From: an uncultured Mediterraneibacter sp.
GTDB taxonomy: Bacteria; Bacillota; Clostridia; Lachnospirales; Lachnospiraceae
Length of the DNA stretch: 48,927 nt
Direction: 5' to 3'
Assembly: GCA_944377745.1 (NCBI GenBank)
Contig: CALWFV010000024.1
Coordinates: 1-48,927, forward strand
The notes under the pieces were generated by a model. That model saw only the letters and a program-made list of their open reading frames with translations. It was not told where the DNA came from and ran no database searches. Shown in pieces: positions 31,262 through 39,469 of this stretch (positions are counted from its first letter, which is position 1; each line of letters starts with the position of its first letter). Both the position numbers and the translations under genes were made by a program.

Positions 31262-31496
31262 CTCGAACGTGTATTCTGCGTGGAGGGAGGATGCGTTCGG
31301 ACTCCGCTTCGGGAAATAAGGAAAACTAAAAAAGCTTCGGGTACGGACTAAAAGCCAGAACAGGCGGTGAGCAACTCGCTGCGCTCAGACAATCTCACCC
31401 CCTGTTCTGACGTCCGTACCCGGAACTTTAAGTTTTACTAATTTCCCTACGAAGTCGTCCGCCCACATCCTCCCTCCCCGCAGAAAGTTTTTCGAG
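31262..31496. repeat. 235 bp long imperfect inverted repeat
   Basis: The two halves pair almost end to end: CTCGAA with TTCGAG at the tips, TTCTGCG-GGAGGGAGGATG near the base, a mid-section CGGGTACGGAC (left, about 31338) with GTCCGTACCCG (right, about 31411), CAGAACAGG with CCTGTTCTG, and a central GGTGAG/CTCACC hairpin. It begins within five bases of the ligase stop. No coding potential. It may be a MITE-like element or a structured 3' end acting as a terminator for the operon. Confidence 0.75.
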
Positions 31497-31538
31497 ATCA
31501 GCACTGTTTTCTGGTCTGCTCAGGACGGAAGTCAGCGG

Positions 31539-33257
31539 CTACACAGCTATTTCCTCACTCATGGCGATATGGCATCTTTTCCTGTAACACGCTATGCCAT
31601 ATTTCAGGATCTTTTCCATACCGTCTTCATGCAGCTTCTTAGCATAGTTTTTTGACTCGATCTGCTGAAGGGCTTTTTCACATGCCGCTGTCAGGTTCCC
31701 GTCCTCGGCATATTTTATTTCGATCACCATTCCGGTATCCCCGTCGTCTGTTTCTACAAGGATATCGCAGTAACCGTCGCCGGACTCTCTGTTCGACGTG
31801 ATATACCAGGAGTCTTTGTAGCTGAGCAGCCCGAGTAGGATGCCGTGATAATAATTCTCTTTCATATTTTTTCTTACGGCTGTGTCGCGGATGCTGATAG
31901 TACGCCTCAGATATTCGGTAAATTTTTTCTCGGCTGTCTCGGCATCGCCATTTTTAAAAGCGATGCAGAACGTTTCCAGGGAAGTTCCGTCTTTTCTGGC
32001 GGTATCCTGGAACCACTCAAAGATCTGCTCGGTAAAAATGTTCCGGATCTCTTTGTTGGGGATGACCAGGATATGTTCCCGTTCGCTGGTAACGCCGCGC
32101 TGGGTCAGATAGCCGGTGGTGAACAGAAGGCTCCAGATATTATCTATGGAGGCGTACATGTCTTTGTATGTCAGGTTCTGGCGGAGAACTTTTTTTACAG
32201 ATTCTCCTGAGACCAGCCCTTCGATCTCACGTTTTGTTACGGCGTTAGCCTGCTCCAGAAAATGGCGGAGGGCTTCGTTCCCGCTTGTGTTTGACCAGTA
32301 GGCTTCCGGCTGCGCTTCGGGATCAGAGCGGAGCGCGTCGCAGTAACAGAGTACATCCCAGGGACAGTATACATCTACATTCCCAAAACGATAACCGTCG
32401 TACCATTCCTTTATCGTGTCATAGTGGTCTGAAAGACCATAGTATTCCAGAAGAGCGCGGACCTCGCTGTCAGTGAAGCCGAAATATTCATCGAAACGTA
32501 CATCTGTGACGGAGAGGACTTTCATATTGTTCAGGCCTGTGAAGATACTCTCCTTTGCCACACGCAGACAGCCGGTGAGGACTGCAAACTTCAGATTATC
32601 GTTTGTTTTTAGTGCCTGCTCGAACATATTACGGATCAGCATGATCATCTGATCGTAGTAGCCATTTTCATTTGCCTTTGCCAGCGGCACATCGTACTCA
32701 TCGATCAGCATGATTACATCACTGCCATAATGCTTTTTGAGAAGGGCGGAAAGCATATACAGACTTCCCATCAGGGCAGCATCCGATATTTTGAAGACGG
32801 AATTGTCATCGACTGCGATAAGCTGAGAGTAAAGAGCTTTCTCTACCTCAGTCAGCCGTTCACTTTTTGCGAGAAACTGAAAGCGGAGGGCTTCTTTTCC
32901 GATGACAGAGCACATCATGTTACGTGCGGTTTCAAAGTCATTTCCATTGACACTTTTCAGGCTGATGGCGATCACCGGGAATTTTCCCATATAGTCTCGG
33001 CACAGCTCTTCTTCTTTCATGATCTCCAGACCCTGGAACAGGCTTTCGTCGCAGCCGATTTCAAAAAATGCTTTGAGCATGCTCATGTTCAGCGATTTCC
33101 CGAATCGCCTCGGGCGGGTGAACAGATTTACTTCTCCCCAGTTATGGAGAAGATCCCGGATCAAGCCGGTCTTGTCAATATAGTAAAAATTTTCAGCACG
33201 GATTTTTTCGAAGTTTTCGATGCCGATTGAAATTTTTTTTCGAATTTTTTCAGCCAT
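31539..33257 (-). CDS. AAA-ATPase-like / PD-(D/E)XK nuclease-like protein
   Basis: A 572-residue protein of the two-domain family common in gut Firmicutes and Bacteroidetes. The N-terminal AAA-ATPase-like domain begins with IGIENFEKIRAENFYYIDKT and has the P-loop FTRPRRFGKSLNMSML (near 45-60) and VIMLIDEYDVPLAK (Walker B). The C-terminal PD-(D/E)XK-like domain shows YCDILVETDDG followed by GMVIEIKYAED, the D...ExK pattern. Function is unproved; defence or mobile-element roles have been suggested. It stands alone between a giant inverted repeat and the divergent coaX gene. Confidence 0.82.
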   Translation of the reverse strand: MAEKIRKKISIGIENFEKIRAENFYYIDKTGLIRDLLHNWGEVNLFTRPRRFGKSLNMSMLKAFFEIGCDESLFQGLEIMKEEELCRDYMGKFPVIAISLKSVNGNDFETARNMMCSVIGKEALRFQFLAKSERLTEVEKALYSQLIAVDDNSVFKISDAALMGSLYMLSALLKKHYGSDVIMLIDEYDVPLAKANENGYYDQMIMLIRNMFEQALKTNDNLKFAVLTGCLRVAKESIFTGLNNMKVLSVTDVRFDEYFGFTDSEVRALLEYYGLSDHYDTIKEWYDGYRFGNVDVYCPWDVLCYCDALRSDPEAQPEAYWSNTSGNEALRHFLEQANAVTKREIEGLVSGESVKKVLRQNLTYKDMYASIDNIWSLLFTTGYLTQRGVTSEREHILVIPNKEIRNIFTEQIFEWFQDTARKDGTSLETFCIAFKNGDAETAEKKFTEYLRRTISIRDTAVRKNMKENYYHGILLGLLSYKDSWYITSNRESGDGYCDILVETDDGDTGMVIEIKYAEDGNLTAACEKALQQIESKNYAKKLHEDGMEKILKYGIACYRKRCHIAMSEEIAV

Positions 33258-33353
33258 GTATCATCACGCTCCTGTCAGAACCTGTTTTGTGGATGCAATG
33301 GTGCCTCTGCTTATTTTACCATTGCCGGGGAGAAACGGCAAGGCAGAACCAGC

Positions 33354-33383
33354 TTGACGGAGGCGGCGGATCCCTGATAATAT
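33354..33383 (+). promoter_or_regulatory. coaX promoter
   Basis: TTGACG (33354-33359), 18 bp, TAATAT (33378-33383) with TG one base before the -10. The coaX start is about 33 bases downstream. Confidence 0.65.
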
Positions 33384-33415
33384 AAGGAAAGCACAAATGC
33401 ACAGGAGGAGAAAAG

Positions 33416-34189
33416 ATGCTGCTGACCATTGATATCGGAAATACAAATATCACCATGGGCGTATTCGAGGGCGAGTTCCTGCTTGGTATGTTCCGCATGA
33501 CAACGAAGCGTCAGAGGACGTCCGATGAATACGGATTCACGATCTGTGGGATACTGGAACACCGGGGAATCGATCCGAAGAAGATCGACGCGGTCATCAT
33601 CGCGTCTGTGGTGCCTGATATCATGCACTCGTTTACCAGCGGCATTATAAAATATCTGGATACAACACCGTTCATCGTCTCCGCGGAGACAGATACGGGC
33701 GTGAAGGTGCTCTCGGACAACCCGTCCCGGACAGGTCCGGACCGGATCGTCAACGCGGTAGCAGGCTATGCTATCGCTCAGGGTCCGGCCATCGTGATCG
33801 ACTTCGGGACCGCCACCACCTATGACCTGGTGGGACCGGAACGCACGCTGGAAGCCTGCATCATCGCGCCGGGGATCGAGACTGCGGGCCGCTCTCTCTG
33901 GGGAGGAGCGGCAATGCTCCCGGCGATCCAGATCAAAAAGCCTGATTCCATCCTGGCACGCGACACCGTCACCGGAATGCAGGGAGGTCTCGTATTCGGC
34001 GCGGTGGGACAGACGGAATATATCGTAAGAAGGATGAAAGAAGAGTCGGGTTATACAGACGCCTATGTCATCGCAACGGGCGGTCTAGGGAAGATCATCG
34101 CGAAGGAGACAGACTGCATTGACCTTTACGATCCGCAGCTCACTTTGAACGGGCTGAGACTGATCTACGAAAGAAGGAAGGAGAAGTGA
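33416..34189 (+). CDS. coaX: Type III pantothenate kinase
   Basis: A 257-residue CoaX, the first enzyme of coenzyme A synthesis: ATP plus pantothenate gives 4'-phosphopantothenate. Family motifs: LLTIDIGNTNITMGVFEGE at the N-terminus (phosphate loop), TGPDRIVNAVAG (about 104), VIDFGTATTYDLVG and LWGGAAMLPAIQIKKP. Length is standard. AGGAGG precedes the ATG and its own promoter is at 33354-33383. The dus gene starts 13 bases downstream. Confidence 0.95.
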   Translation: MLLTIDIGNTNITMGVFEGEFLLGMFRMTTKRQRTSDEYGFTICGILEHRGIDPKKIDAVIIASVVPDIMHSFTSGIIKYLDTTPFIVSAETDTGVKVLSDNPSRTGPDRIVNAVAGYAIAQGPAIVIDFGTATTYDLVGPERTLEACIIAPGIETAGRSLWGGAAMLPAIQIKKPDSILARDTVTGMQGGLVFGAVGQTEYIVRRMKEESGYTDAYVIATGGLGKIIAKETDCIDLYDPQLTLNGLRLIYERRKEK

Positions 34190-34202
34190 CAGAGAGGAAA
34201 CG

Positions 34203-35162
34203 ATGAAGGGATTAAAGATAGGAAATGTTGAACTTGAAAACCGATATATATTAGGACCCATGGCAGGTGTCACTGACCTGCCATTTCGTCTGCTCTGCAG
34301 AGAACAGGGGGCGGGGCTTCTGTGCATGGAGATGGTGAGCGCCAAGGCGATCATGTACAATAACCGCAACACGGAGCAGCTCCTCACGATCCATCCGGAT
34401 GAGAGGCCGGTCTCCCTTCAGCTTTTCGGTTCAGACCCGAAGATCATGAGCGAGATGGCGAAGCGGATCGAGGAGCGTCCCTTTGCCATTCTGGACATCA
34501 ATATGGGGTGCCCGGTGCCGAAGGTGGTGAAAAACGGCGAGGGATCCGCGCTGATGAAGGATCCGAAGCTGGTGTACGAGATCGTAAGTTCCATGGTAAA
34601 GGCGATCGAGAAGCCGGTCACGGTGAAGATCCGGAAAGGATTTGACGATGACCATGTCAACGCGGTGGAGATCGCCAGAATCATCGAGGAGGCGGGAGCC
34701 GCCGCAGTGGCGGTACACGGCAGGACAAGGGAACAGTACTACAGCGGAAAGGCGGACTGGGATATCATCCGTCAGGTAAAAGAGGCGGTATCCATTCCTG
34801 TCATAGGAAACGGAGACGTGACGTCGCCGGAGCGGGCAGAGGAACTGGTGCGCCGGACCGGATGCGACGGCGTGATGATCGCCAGGGGAGCCCAGGGAAA
34901 TCCGTGGATCTTCTCAGAGATGATAACCTATGAAGAAACGGGAGTTGTCCCGCCGAGACCGGGAAAAGAGGAACTGAAAGAAATGATGCTGCGCCATGCC
35001 CGTCTTCAGCTCGAATATAAGGGGGAATATTCGGGGATCAGGGAGATGAGAAAGCATGTGGCATGGTATACGAAGGGGATACCTGGAGCGGCGAGATTAC
35101 GGGAAAAGATCAACGCTGTGGAGTCCCTTGGAGAGCTGGAAAATCTCTTGACATCACTATAG
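34203..35162 (+). CDS. dusB: tRNA-dihydrouridine synthase
   Basis: A 319-residue FMN-dependent Dus enzyme, which reduces uridines in the tRNA D-loop. Seen: YILGPMAGVTDLPFRLLCRE, DINMGCPVPKVVKNGEGSAL (active-site Cys near 101), KPVTVKIRKGFDDDH, AVHGRTREQYYSGKADWD and VIGNGDVTSPERAEEL, then MIARGAQGNPWIF. The DusB/NifR3 subfamily is the usual firmicute form. GAGAGGAAACG precedes the ATG. It directly follows coaX; a strong promoter for greA overlaps its last codons. Confidence 0.92.
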   Translation: MKGLKIGNVELENRYILGPMAGVTDLPFRLLCREQGAGLLCMEMVSAKAIMYNNRNTEQLLTIHPDERPVSLQLFGSDPKIMSEMAKRIEERPFAILDINMGCPVPKVVKNGEGSALMKDPKLVYEIVSSMVKAIEKPVTVKIRKGFDDDHVNAVEIARIIEEAGAAAVAVHGRTREQYYSGKADWDIIRQVKEAVSIPVIGNGDVTSPERAEELVRRTGCDGVMIARGAQGNPWIFSEMITYEETGVVPPRPGKEELKEMMLRHARLQLEYKGEYSGIREMRKHVAWYTKGIPGAARLREKINAVESLGELENLLTSL

Positions 35163-35176
35163 GTTTTGGTTATAAT
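35148..35176 (+). promoter_or_regulatory. greA promoter
   Basis: TTGACA (35148-35153), exactly 17 bp, TATAAT (35171-35176): a full consensus sigma-A promoter whose -35 lies inside the 3' end of dusB. The leader to greA is about 90 bases. Confidence 0.88.
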
Positions 35177-35273
35177 ATTGAAATTGCGAAATAGACTTAA
35201 AGAAAACAGACAAGACCCAGAATCTTGTACCCGATAGAAAGAAAATTTAAGTAACAGAAAGGGAGCGTAACCA

Positions 35274-35759
35274 ATGGCAGAGGCAAAGAAAAGATTACTT
35301 ACTTATGCCGGATTGAAGGCACTTGAAGATGAACTTGAGAATCTGAAGGTAGTGAAGAGGAAAGAAGTCGCAGCCAAGATCAAAGAGGCGAGAGAGCAGG
35401 GAGACCTTTCCGAGAACGCAGAGTACGATGCGGCGAAGGACGAGCAGCGCGATATCGAAGCTCGTATCGAGGAGCTGGAAGGAATCCTGAAAAATGCAGA
35501 GGTCGTTGTAGAGGACGAAGTTGACTTTGACAAGATCAATGTGGGATGTACGGTCAAGGTATACGACATCACTTTTGATGAAGAGATGGAGTTCAAGATC
35601 GTCGGATCCACAGAGGCCAACAGCCTTGAAGGCAAGATCTCCAATGAGTCCCCGGTAGGGCAGGCACTGATGGGCAGGAAAGTGGACGATGTGGTAGACG
35701 TGGAGACGCAGGCCGGAGTGATCCAGTATAAAGTGCTTGAGATCAGCCGTTCAAAGTAA
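35274..35759 (+). CDS. greA: Transcription elongation factor GreA
   Basis: A 161-residue GreA. The N-terminal coiled coil (residues 10-75, with LKVVKRKEVAAKIKEAREQG and DLSENAEYDAAKDEQ, the acidic tip) enters the RNA polymerase channel and stimulates cleavage of backtracked RNA; the C-terminal domain (from about 80) ends with SNESPVGQALMGRKVDDVV. Length is standard. AGAAAGGGAG precedes the ATG. It has its own consensus promoter and probably is cotranscribed with lysS, from which it is separated by 71 bases with a hairpin. Confidence 0.95.
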   Translation: MAEAKKRLLTYAGLKALEDELENLKVVKRKEVAAKIKEAREQGDLSENAEYDAAKDEQRDIEARIEELEGILKNAEVVVEDEVDFDKINVGCTVKVYDITFDEEMEFKIVGSTEANSLEGKISNESPVGQALMGRKVDDVVDVETQAGVIQYKVLEISRSK

Positions 35760-35775
35760 ACAAAGGATTTCAGAC

Positions 35776-35801
35776 AGACCTCTTATTTCAAGAGGTCTGA
35801 A
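35776..35801 (+). other. Hairpin between greA and lysS
   Basis: A 10 bp stem (CAGACCTCTT/AAGAGGTCTG) with a five-base loop and no T run. It may be an RNA processing or stability element instead of a terminator. Confidence 0.5.
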
Positions 35802-35830
35802 TTCGCTTATAAAGGAAGGAGAAAGAGAAA

Positions 35831-37759
35831 GTGGCTCAGCAGCAGAAAAACGGACAGGAACCAGATTTAAACCAGTTGAGAAAGGTGCGCCGCGAGAAAC
35901 TTGCGGAACTTCAGCAGAACGGGAAAGCCCCGTTTGTGATCACCAAGTATGATCAGACACACCACAGCCAGGAGATCAAGGACCATTTTGATGAACTGGA
36001 AGGAAAACAGGTGTCCATCGCGGGACGTATGATGTCCAAGCGTGTCATGGGAAAGGCATCCTTCTGCAACGTGCAGGATCTGCAGGGGAATATCCAGTCC
36101 TATGTGGCACGTGACAGCATCGGCGAGGAGAACTACAAAGAGTTTAAAAAGCTGGATGTGGGTGATGTGATCGGTATCACAGGAGAAGTGTTCCGGACAA
36201 AGACAGGCGAGATGTCCGTACATGCATCCCATGTGACCCTGCTCTCCAAGAGCCTCCAGATCCTTCCGGAGAAGTTCCACGGACTGACCAATACGGATAT
36301 ACGTTACCGTCAGAGATATGTGGACCTGATCATGAACCCGGAAGTAAAGGATACATTTATCAAACGTTCCAGGATCATCAGCGCGATCCGTAAATATCTG
36401 GACGGACAGGGATTCATGGAGGTTGAGACTCCGATGCTTGTTGCAAATGCCGGAGGCGCTGCCGCAAGACCGTTCGAGACTCACTTCAATGCTCTGAATG
36501 AAGACCTGAAGCTCCGTATTTCTCTGGAACTCTACCTGAAGAGACTGATCGTGGGAGGACTTGAGAAAGTATACGAGATCGGCCGGGTATTCAGAAACGA
36601 GGGACTTGACACAAGACACAATCCGGAGTTCACGCTCATGGAGCTGTATCAGGCATACACAGATTACAACGGAATGATGGACCTGACAGAGAATCTGTAC
36701 CGCCATGTGGCACAGGAAGTGCTCGGAACGACAAAGATTGTCTACAATGATATCGAGATGGATCTCGGAAAGCCGTTCGAGCGTATCACAATGGTAGACG
36801 CCGTGAAGAAGTACGCAGGCGTTGACTGGAATGAAGTGGAGACTCTGGAGCAGGCGAGAGAACTTGCGAAAGAGCACAAGATCGAGTTTGAGGAGAGACA
36901 TAAGAAAGGCGATATCCTGAACCTGTTCTTTGAGGAGTATGTTGAGGAACACCTTGTACAGCCGACATTTGTCATGGATCATCCCATCGAGATCTCTCCG
37001 CTGACAAAGAAGAAACCGGAGAATCCGGACTATGTAGAGCGTTTCGAGTTCTTCATGAACGGCTGGGAGATGGCAAACGCTTACTCCGAGCTGAACGATC
37101 CTATCGATCAGAGAGAGCGTTTCGCTCAGCAGGACGCGAATGCGGCAGCAGGAGACGAGGAAGCCGAGCATACAGATGAGGATTTCCTGAACGCACTGGA
37201 GATCGGTATGCCGCCCACAGGTGGTATCGGATTCGGAATCGACAGGATGTGCATGCTGCTTACGAACAGCGCTGCCATCCGTGATGTGCTGCTCTTCCCG
37301 ACCATGAAGTCTCAGGGGGCTGCAAAGAATGAGGCAAACAATGCGGCACAGTCTTCCGCACAGGAAGCACCGGGGGTGAAGATCGATCTCTCCAAAGTAA
37401 AGGTTGAGCCGCTCTTCGAGGAGTTTGTTGATTTTGATACATTCAGCAAGTCTGATTTCCGGGCTGTGAAAGTAAAAGAATGCGTTGCCGTACCGAAGTC
37501 CAAGAAACTGCTGCAGTTCACTCTGGATGACGGGACAGGCACAGACCGCACGATCTTAAGCGGTATCCATGAGTATTACGAGCCGGAAGAGCTGGTCGGA
37601 AAGACCTGCATCGCGATCGTGAACCTGCCGCCGAGAAAGATGATGGGAATTGATTCCTGCGGAATGCTGATCAGCGCGGTACATGAGTACGACGGAAAAG
37701 AAGCGCTGAATCTGCTGATGGTGGATGACAGGATCCCGGCTGGGGCGAAGCTGTACTAA
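35831..37759 (+). CDS. lysS: Lysyl-tRNA synthetase with C-terminal tRNA-binding domain
   Basis: A class II LysRS of 642 residues, against about 495 for the usual bacterial enzyme. N-terminal OB fold (50-150), then the catalytic core with [10 protein letters not shown] (motif 1, about 198), [20 protein letters not shown] (motif 2) and [14 protein letters not shown] (motif 3). After a low-complexity Ala/Asn/Glu linker (about 500-520) comes an EMAP/Trbp111-like tRNA-binding domain of about 115 residues ([20 protein letters not shown] to the end), the module usually found on MetRS. GTG start at 35831 with AAGGAGA upstream. A strong terminator follows. Confidence 0.93.
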   Translation: MAQQQKNGQEPDLNQLRKVRREKLAELQQNGKAPFVITKYDQTHHSQEIKDHFDELEGKQVSIAGRMMSKRVMGKASFCNVQDLQGNIQSYVARDSIGEENYKEFKKLDVGDVIGITGEVFRTKTGEMSVHASHVTLLSKSLQILPEKFHGLTNTDIRYRQRYVDLIMNPEVKDTFIKRSRIISAIRKYLDGQGFMEVETPMLVANAGGAAARPFETHFNALNEDLKLRISLELYLKRLIVGGLEKVYEIGRVFRNEGLDTRHNPEFTLMELYQAYTDYNGMMDLTENLYRHVAQEVLGTTKIVYNDIEMDLGKPFERITMVDAVKKYAGVDWNEVETLEQARELAKEHKIEFEERHKKGDILNLFFEEYVEEHLVQPTFVMDHPIEISPLTKKKPENPDYVERFEFFMNGWEMANAYSELNDPIDQRERFAQQDANAAAGDEEAEHTDEDFLNALEIGMPPTGGIGFGIDRMCMLLTNSAAIRDVLLFPTMKSQGAAKNEANNAAQSSAQEAPGVKIDLSKVKVEPLFEEFVDFDTFSKSDFRAVKVKECVAVPKSKKLLQFTLDDGTGTDRTILSGIHEYYEPEELVGKTCIAIVNLPPRKMMGIDSCGMLISAVHEYDGKEALNLLMVDDRIPAGAKLY

Positions 37760-37775
37760 AGATAAGAAATGAATC

Positions 37776-37817
37776 GGGCACTCTTTGGAAGGAAACTTTC
37801 AAAGAGTGCCCTTTTTA
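37776..37817 (+). terminator. lysS terminator
   Basis: A perfect 12 bp stem (GGGCACTCTTTG/CAAAGAGTGCCC) whose loop can add GAAAG/CTTTC pairing, followed by TTTTT. Confidence 0.92.
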
Positions 37818-37847
37818 TATATTGATACGAATTAAATATTATTTGAA

Positions 37848-37895
37848 GTTTACTGTTATGTCGGATTAATATATGATTCAGACATAACAGTAAAC
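37848..37895. repeat. 48 bp element with 15 bp perfect inverted repeats
   Basis: GTTTACTGTTATGTC (37848-37862) and its exact reverse complement (37881-37895) enclose an 18-base AT-rich centre. It lies just before the remnant of an ECF sigma gene and could be a small mobile-element end, a deletion scar or an operator. Confidence 0.7.
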
Positions 37896-37910
37896 AAGGC
37901 GGTATAAATA

Positions 37911-37994
37911 ATGGGAAAAGATGAGAATTGGGCAAGAGTTACATTTTATCGTGGGAAGATGAGAATAAGGAAGGAGAGCCGCCATGAAATGTGA
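37911..37994 (+). pseudogene. C-terminal remnant of an ECF sigma factor gene
   Basis: A 27-codon frame whose sequence (GKDENWARVTFYRGKMRIRK) looks like the last recognition helix and tail of sigma region 4 in clostridial ECF factors. A stop lies just upstream in frame, and nothing else of a sigma factor remains before the inverted repeat at 37848-37895. Its stop overlaps the start of the anti-sigma gene by 11 bases, as in normal sigma/anti-sigma pairs. Identification rests on a short stretch. Confidence 0.5.
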
Positions 37995-38565
37995 GATGAT
38001 TCGTGATCTGCTGCCGCTGTATATTGATGGTCTGACAAGTGAAGAAAGCAATGTGGAAATTGAAAAACACTTAAGGACCTGTAAAGAATGCAGAATATAT
38101 TACCAGGAAATGACAGGGGAGATCCAAAGTGCAACGCCAATAAGTGATGAAGAGATTCAGGATGTAGAACTGCTCAGAAAAATAAAGAAAAGAAACAGAC
38201 GAAAAGTTGCAGGACTTTTGGCAGCATCGATCTTAGTTGTAGTAATTGTTCTGTCATTTGTCTTTTCGCAGACGTATAGCCGCGTGAAGTTTGAGGATGT
38301 GCAGATCGATTACGGAGTTCGCGGAGATAAAGCATATTTATCGATAGAATCTGAGCCGGGATATGAATTGTGGTTTTCAGGCAGCGTAAGTGAAAATGAA
38401 TCGATTTTAAAGATCCTTTCCGCAAGAAAAATCGGAGGTTCAGGGAAAGATATAATGCGTTGGGAAGATGAACTCGGAACGGAAGATAACCCATGCAGAT
38501 GGACGATAGAATTTCAGGATAAAACAATTGTTATAGAAAATGGGGAACTTGTAGAAGAAAAATAG
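37984..38565 (+). CDS. Anti-sigma factor-like membrane protein with zinc finger (orphan)
   Basis: A 193-residue single-pass protein. The N-terminal putative zinc-finger HC2 domain has CEMIRDLLPLYIDGLTSEES and HLRTCKECR (His and two Cys). A membrane segment follows at about residue 77-95 (VAGLLAASILVVVIVLSFVF), then a C-terminal extracellular part of about 95 residues that I do not recognise. Proteins of this build hold an ECF sigma factor at the membrane, but the cognate sigma gene just upstream is reduced to its last codons. AAGGAGAG precedes the ATG. It may now be without a partner or act on another sigma factor. Confidence 0.75.
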   Translation: MKCEMIRDLLPLYIDGLTSEESNVEIEKHLRTCKECRIYYQEMTGEIQSATPISDEEIQDVELLRKIKKRNRRKVAGLLAASILVVVIVLSFVFSQTYSRVKFEDVQIDYGVRGDKAYLSIESEPGYELWFSGSVSENESILKILSARKIGGSGKDIMRWEDELGTEDNPCRWTIEFQDKTIVIENGELVEEK

Positions 38566-38589
38566 CACGATCCAAATAAATTAAAAAAA

Positions 38590-38632
38590 TTAGCACTCGA
38601 GGGTTGACAGTGCTAATAACGGGTGCTATATT
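38590..38632 (+). promoter_or_regulatory. hsp20 promoter with CIRCE operator
   Basis: TTGACA (38604-38609), 17 bp, TATATT (38627-38632). The CIRCE element TTAGCACTC-N9-CAGTGCTAA (38590-38616) covers the -35, with one mismatch in the right arm. Heat-shock repression by HrcA is the expected control. The leader to hsp20 is about 185 bases and shows only weak hairpins. Confidence 0.85.
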
Positions 38633-38821
38633 ACAACTAGAACAAAGGAAGAGGAACAGAAAGGAACGAAGATAAAAGGAAAAAGGTTCCGAGGAGTTCC
38701 GAATCCCGAGTTGATACAGCTTGCAACACTTGAGACAACTTCAAGAGTGCTGATGGCAACTGCGAAAGCAGCTCATAAAAACTTATTTCTAATGTTTCAA
38801 TAATGGAAGGAGTAATGACTT

Positions 38822-39268
38822 ATGTTAATGCCGAGTATTTTTGGAGAGAACTTATTTGATGATGACTGGTTTGATTTTGACAGGGATTTCTGGGGAAGAA
38901 AGAATCCGTTGTATGGTAAGAATGCAAAGAATATCATGAAGACAGATATCTGTGAGCATGATACAGGATATGAACTTGACGTTGATCTGCCGGGATTCAA
39001 GAAAGATGAGATCAACATCGAACTTGAGAACGGTTACCTGACCATTTCCGCTGCGAAGGGTCTGGATAAAGACGAGCAGGATAAGAAGGGCAAATACATC
39101 CGCAAGGAGCGTTATGCCGGTGCAATGCAGAGAAGTTTCTATGTAGGCGATGCTGTAACAGAGGAAGACGTCAAGGCGAAATTTGAGGATGGTATCCTGA
39201 AACTGAGCATCCCGAAAAAGGACGCAAAAGAAGTTGAGACGAAAAAGACCATCGCGATTGAGGGATGA
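38822..39268 (+). CDS. Hsp20/alpha-crystallin small heat-shock protein
   Basis: A 148-residue small heat-shock chaperone that holds unfolding proteins in a refoldable state. N-terminal aromatic arm (MLMPSIFGENLFDDDWFDFD), alpha-crystallin domain from about residue 40 (YELDVDLPGFKKDEINIELE, AKFEDGILKLSIPKKD), and a short tail. The GVL-type motif of the domain reads DGILKLSIPK. AAGGAG lies 13 bases before the ATG, somewhat far. It has its own CIRCE-controlled promoter and a GAAA-loop terminator, so it is a single-gene unit. Confidence 0.93.
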   Translation: MLMPSIFGENLFDDDWFDFDRDFWGRKNPLYGKNAKNIMKTDICEHDTGYELDVDLPGFKKDEINIELENGYLTISAAKGLDKDEQDKKGKYIRKERYAGAMQRSFYVGDAVTEEDVKAKFEDGILKLSIPKKDAKEVETKKTIAIEG

Positions 39269-39300
39269 TCTTTCCCGAAAGGGCATAAAGCATAAGGACG

Positions 39301-39334
39301 GGTTCGGCGCGAAAGCGCCGGGCCTTTTTCTGTT
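39301..39334 (+). terminator. hsp20 terminator
   Basis: A 10 bp stem (GGTTCGGCGC with GCGCCGGGCC, two wobble pairs), a GAAA tetraloop and a T-rich tail (TTTTTCTGTTT). Confidence 0.88.
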
Positions 39335-39368
39335 TGGGGAAATTTTTTATATCATTTTTACAAAGCAG

Positions 39369-39377
39369 TGGTATAAT
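39369..39377 (+). promoter_or_regulatory. Extended -10 promoter of the YczE-MATE pair
   Basis: TG-G-TATAAT with only a poor -35. Transcription would start near 39384, which argues that the coding start is the later one at 39461 or 39470. Confidence 0.5.
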
Positions 39378-39469
39378 AGAACCGTTTGAGATATACAGTT
39401 TTCTTTGCTGCTGAGGAAAGGACCGGGGCAGCAAGGTTTATATTTATATTATGGAAAGGAATGGTAGGA

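Noticed and set aside
31539-33257. Retron or other known defence operon around the AAA/PD-(D/E)XK gene
   Set aside because: No reverse transcriptase, effector or partner gene is adjacent; the gene stands alone.
38633-38821. RNA thermometer in the hsp20 leader
   Set aside because: I found no clear pairing of a U-rich stretch with the AAGGAG; only weak hairpins. Kept as a question in the hsp20 finding.
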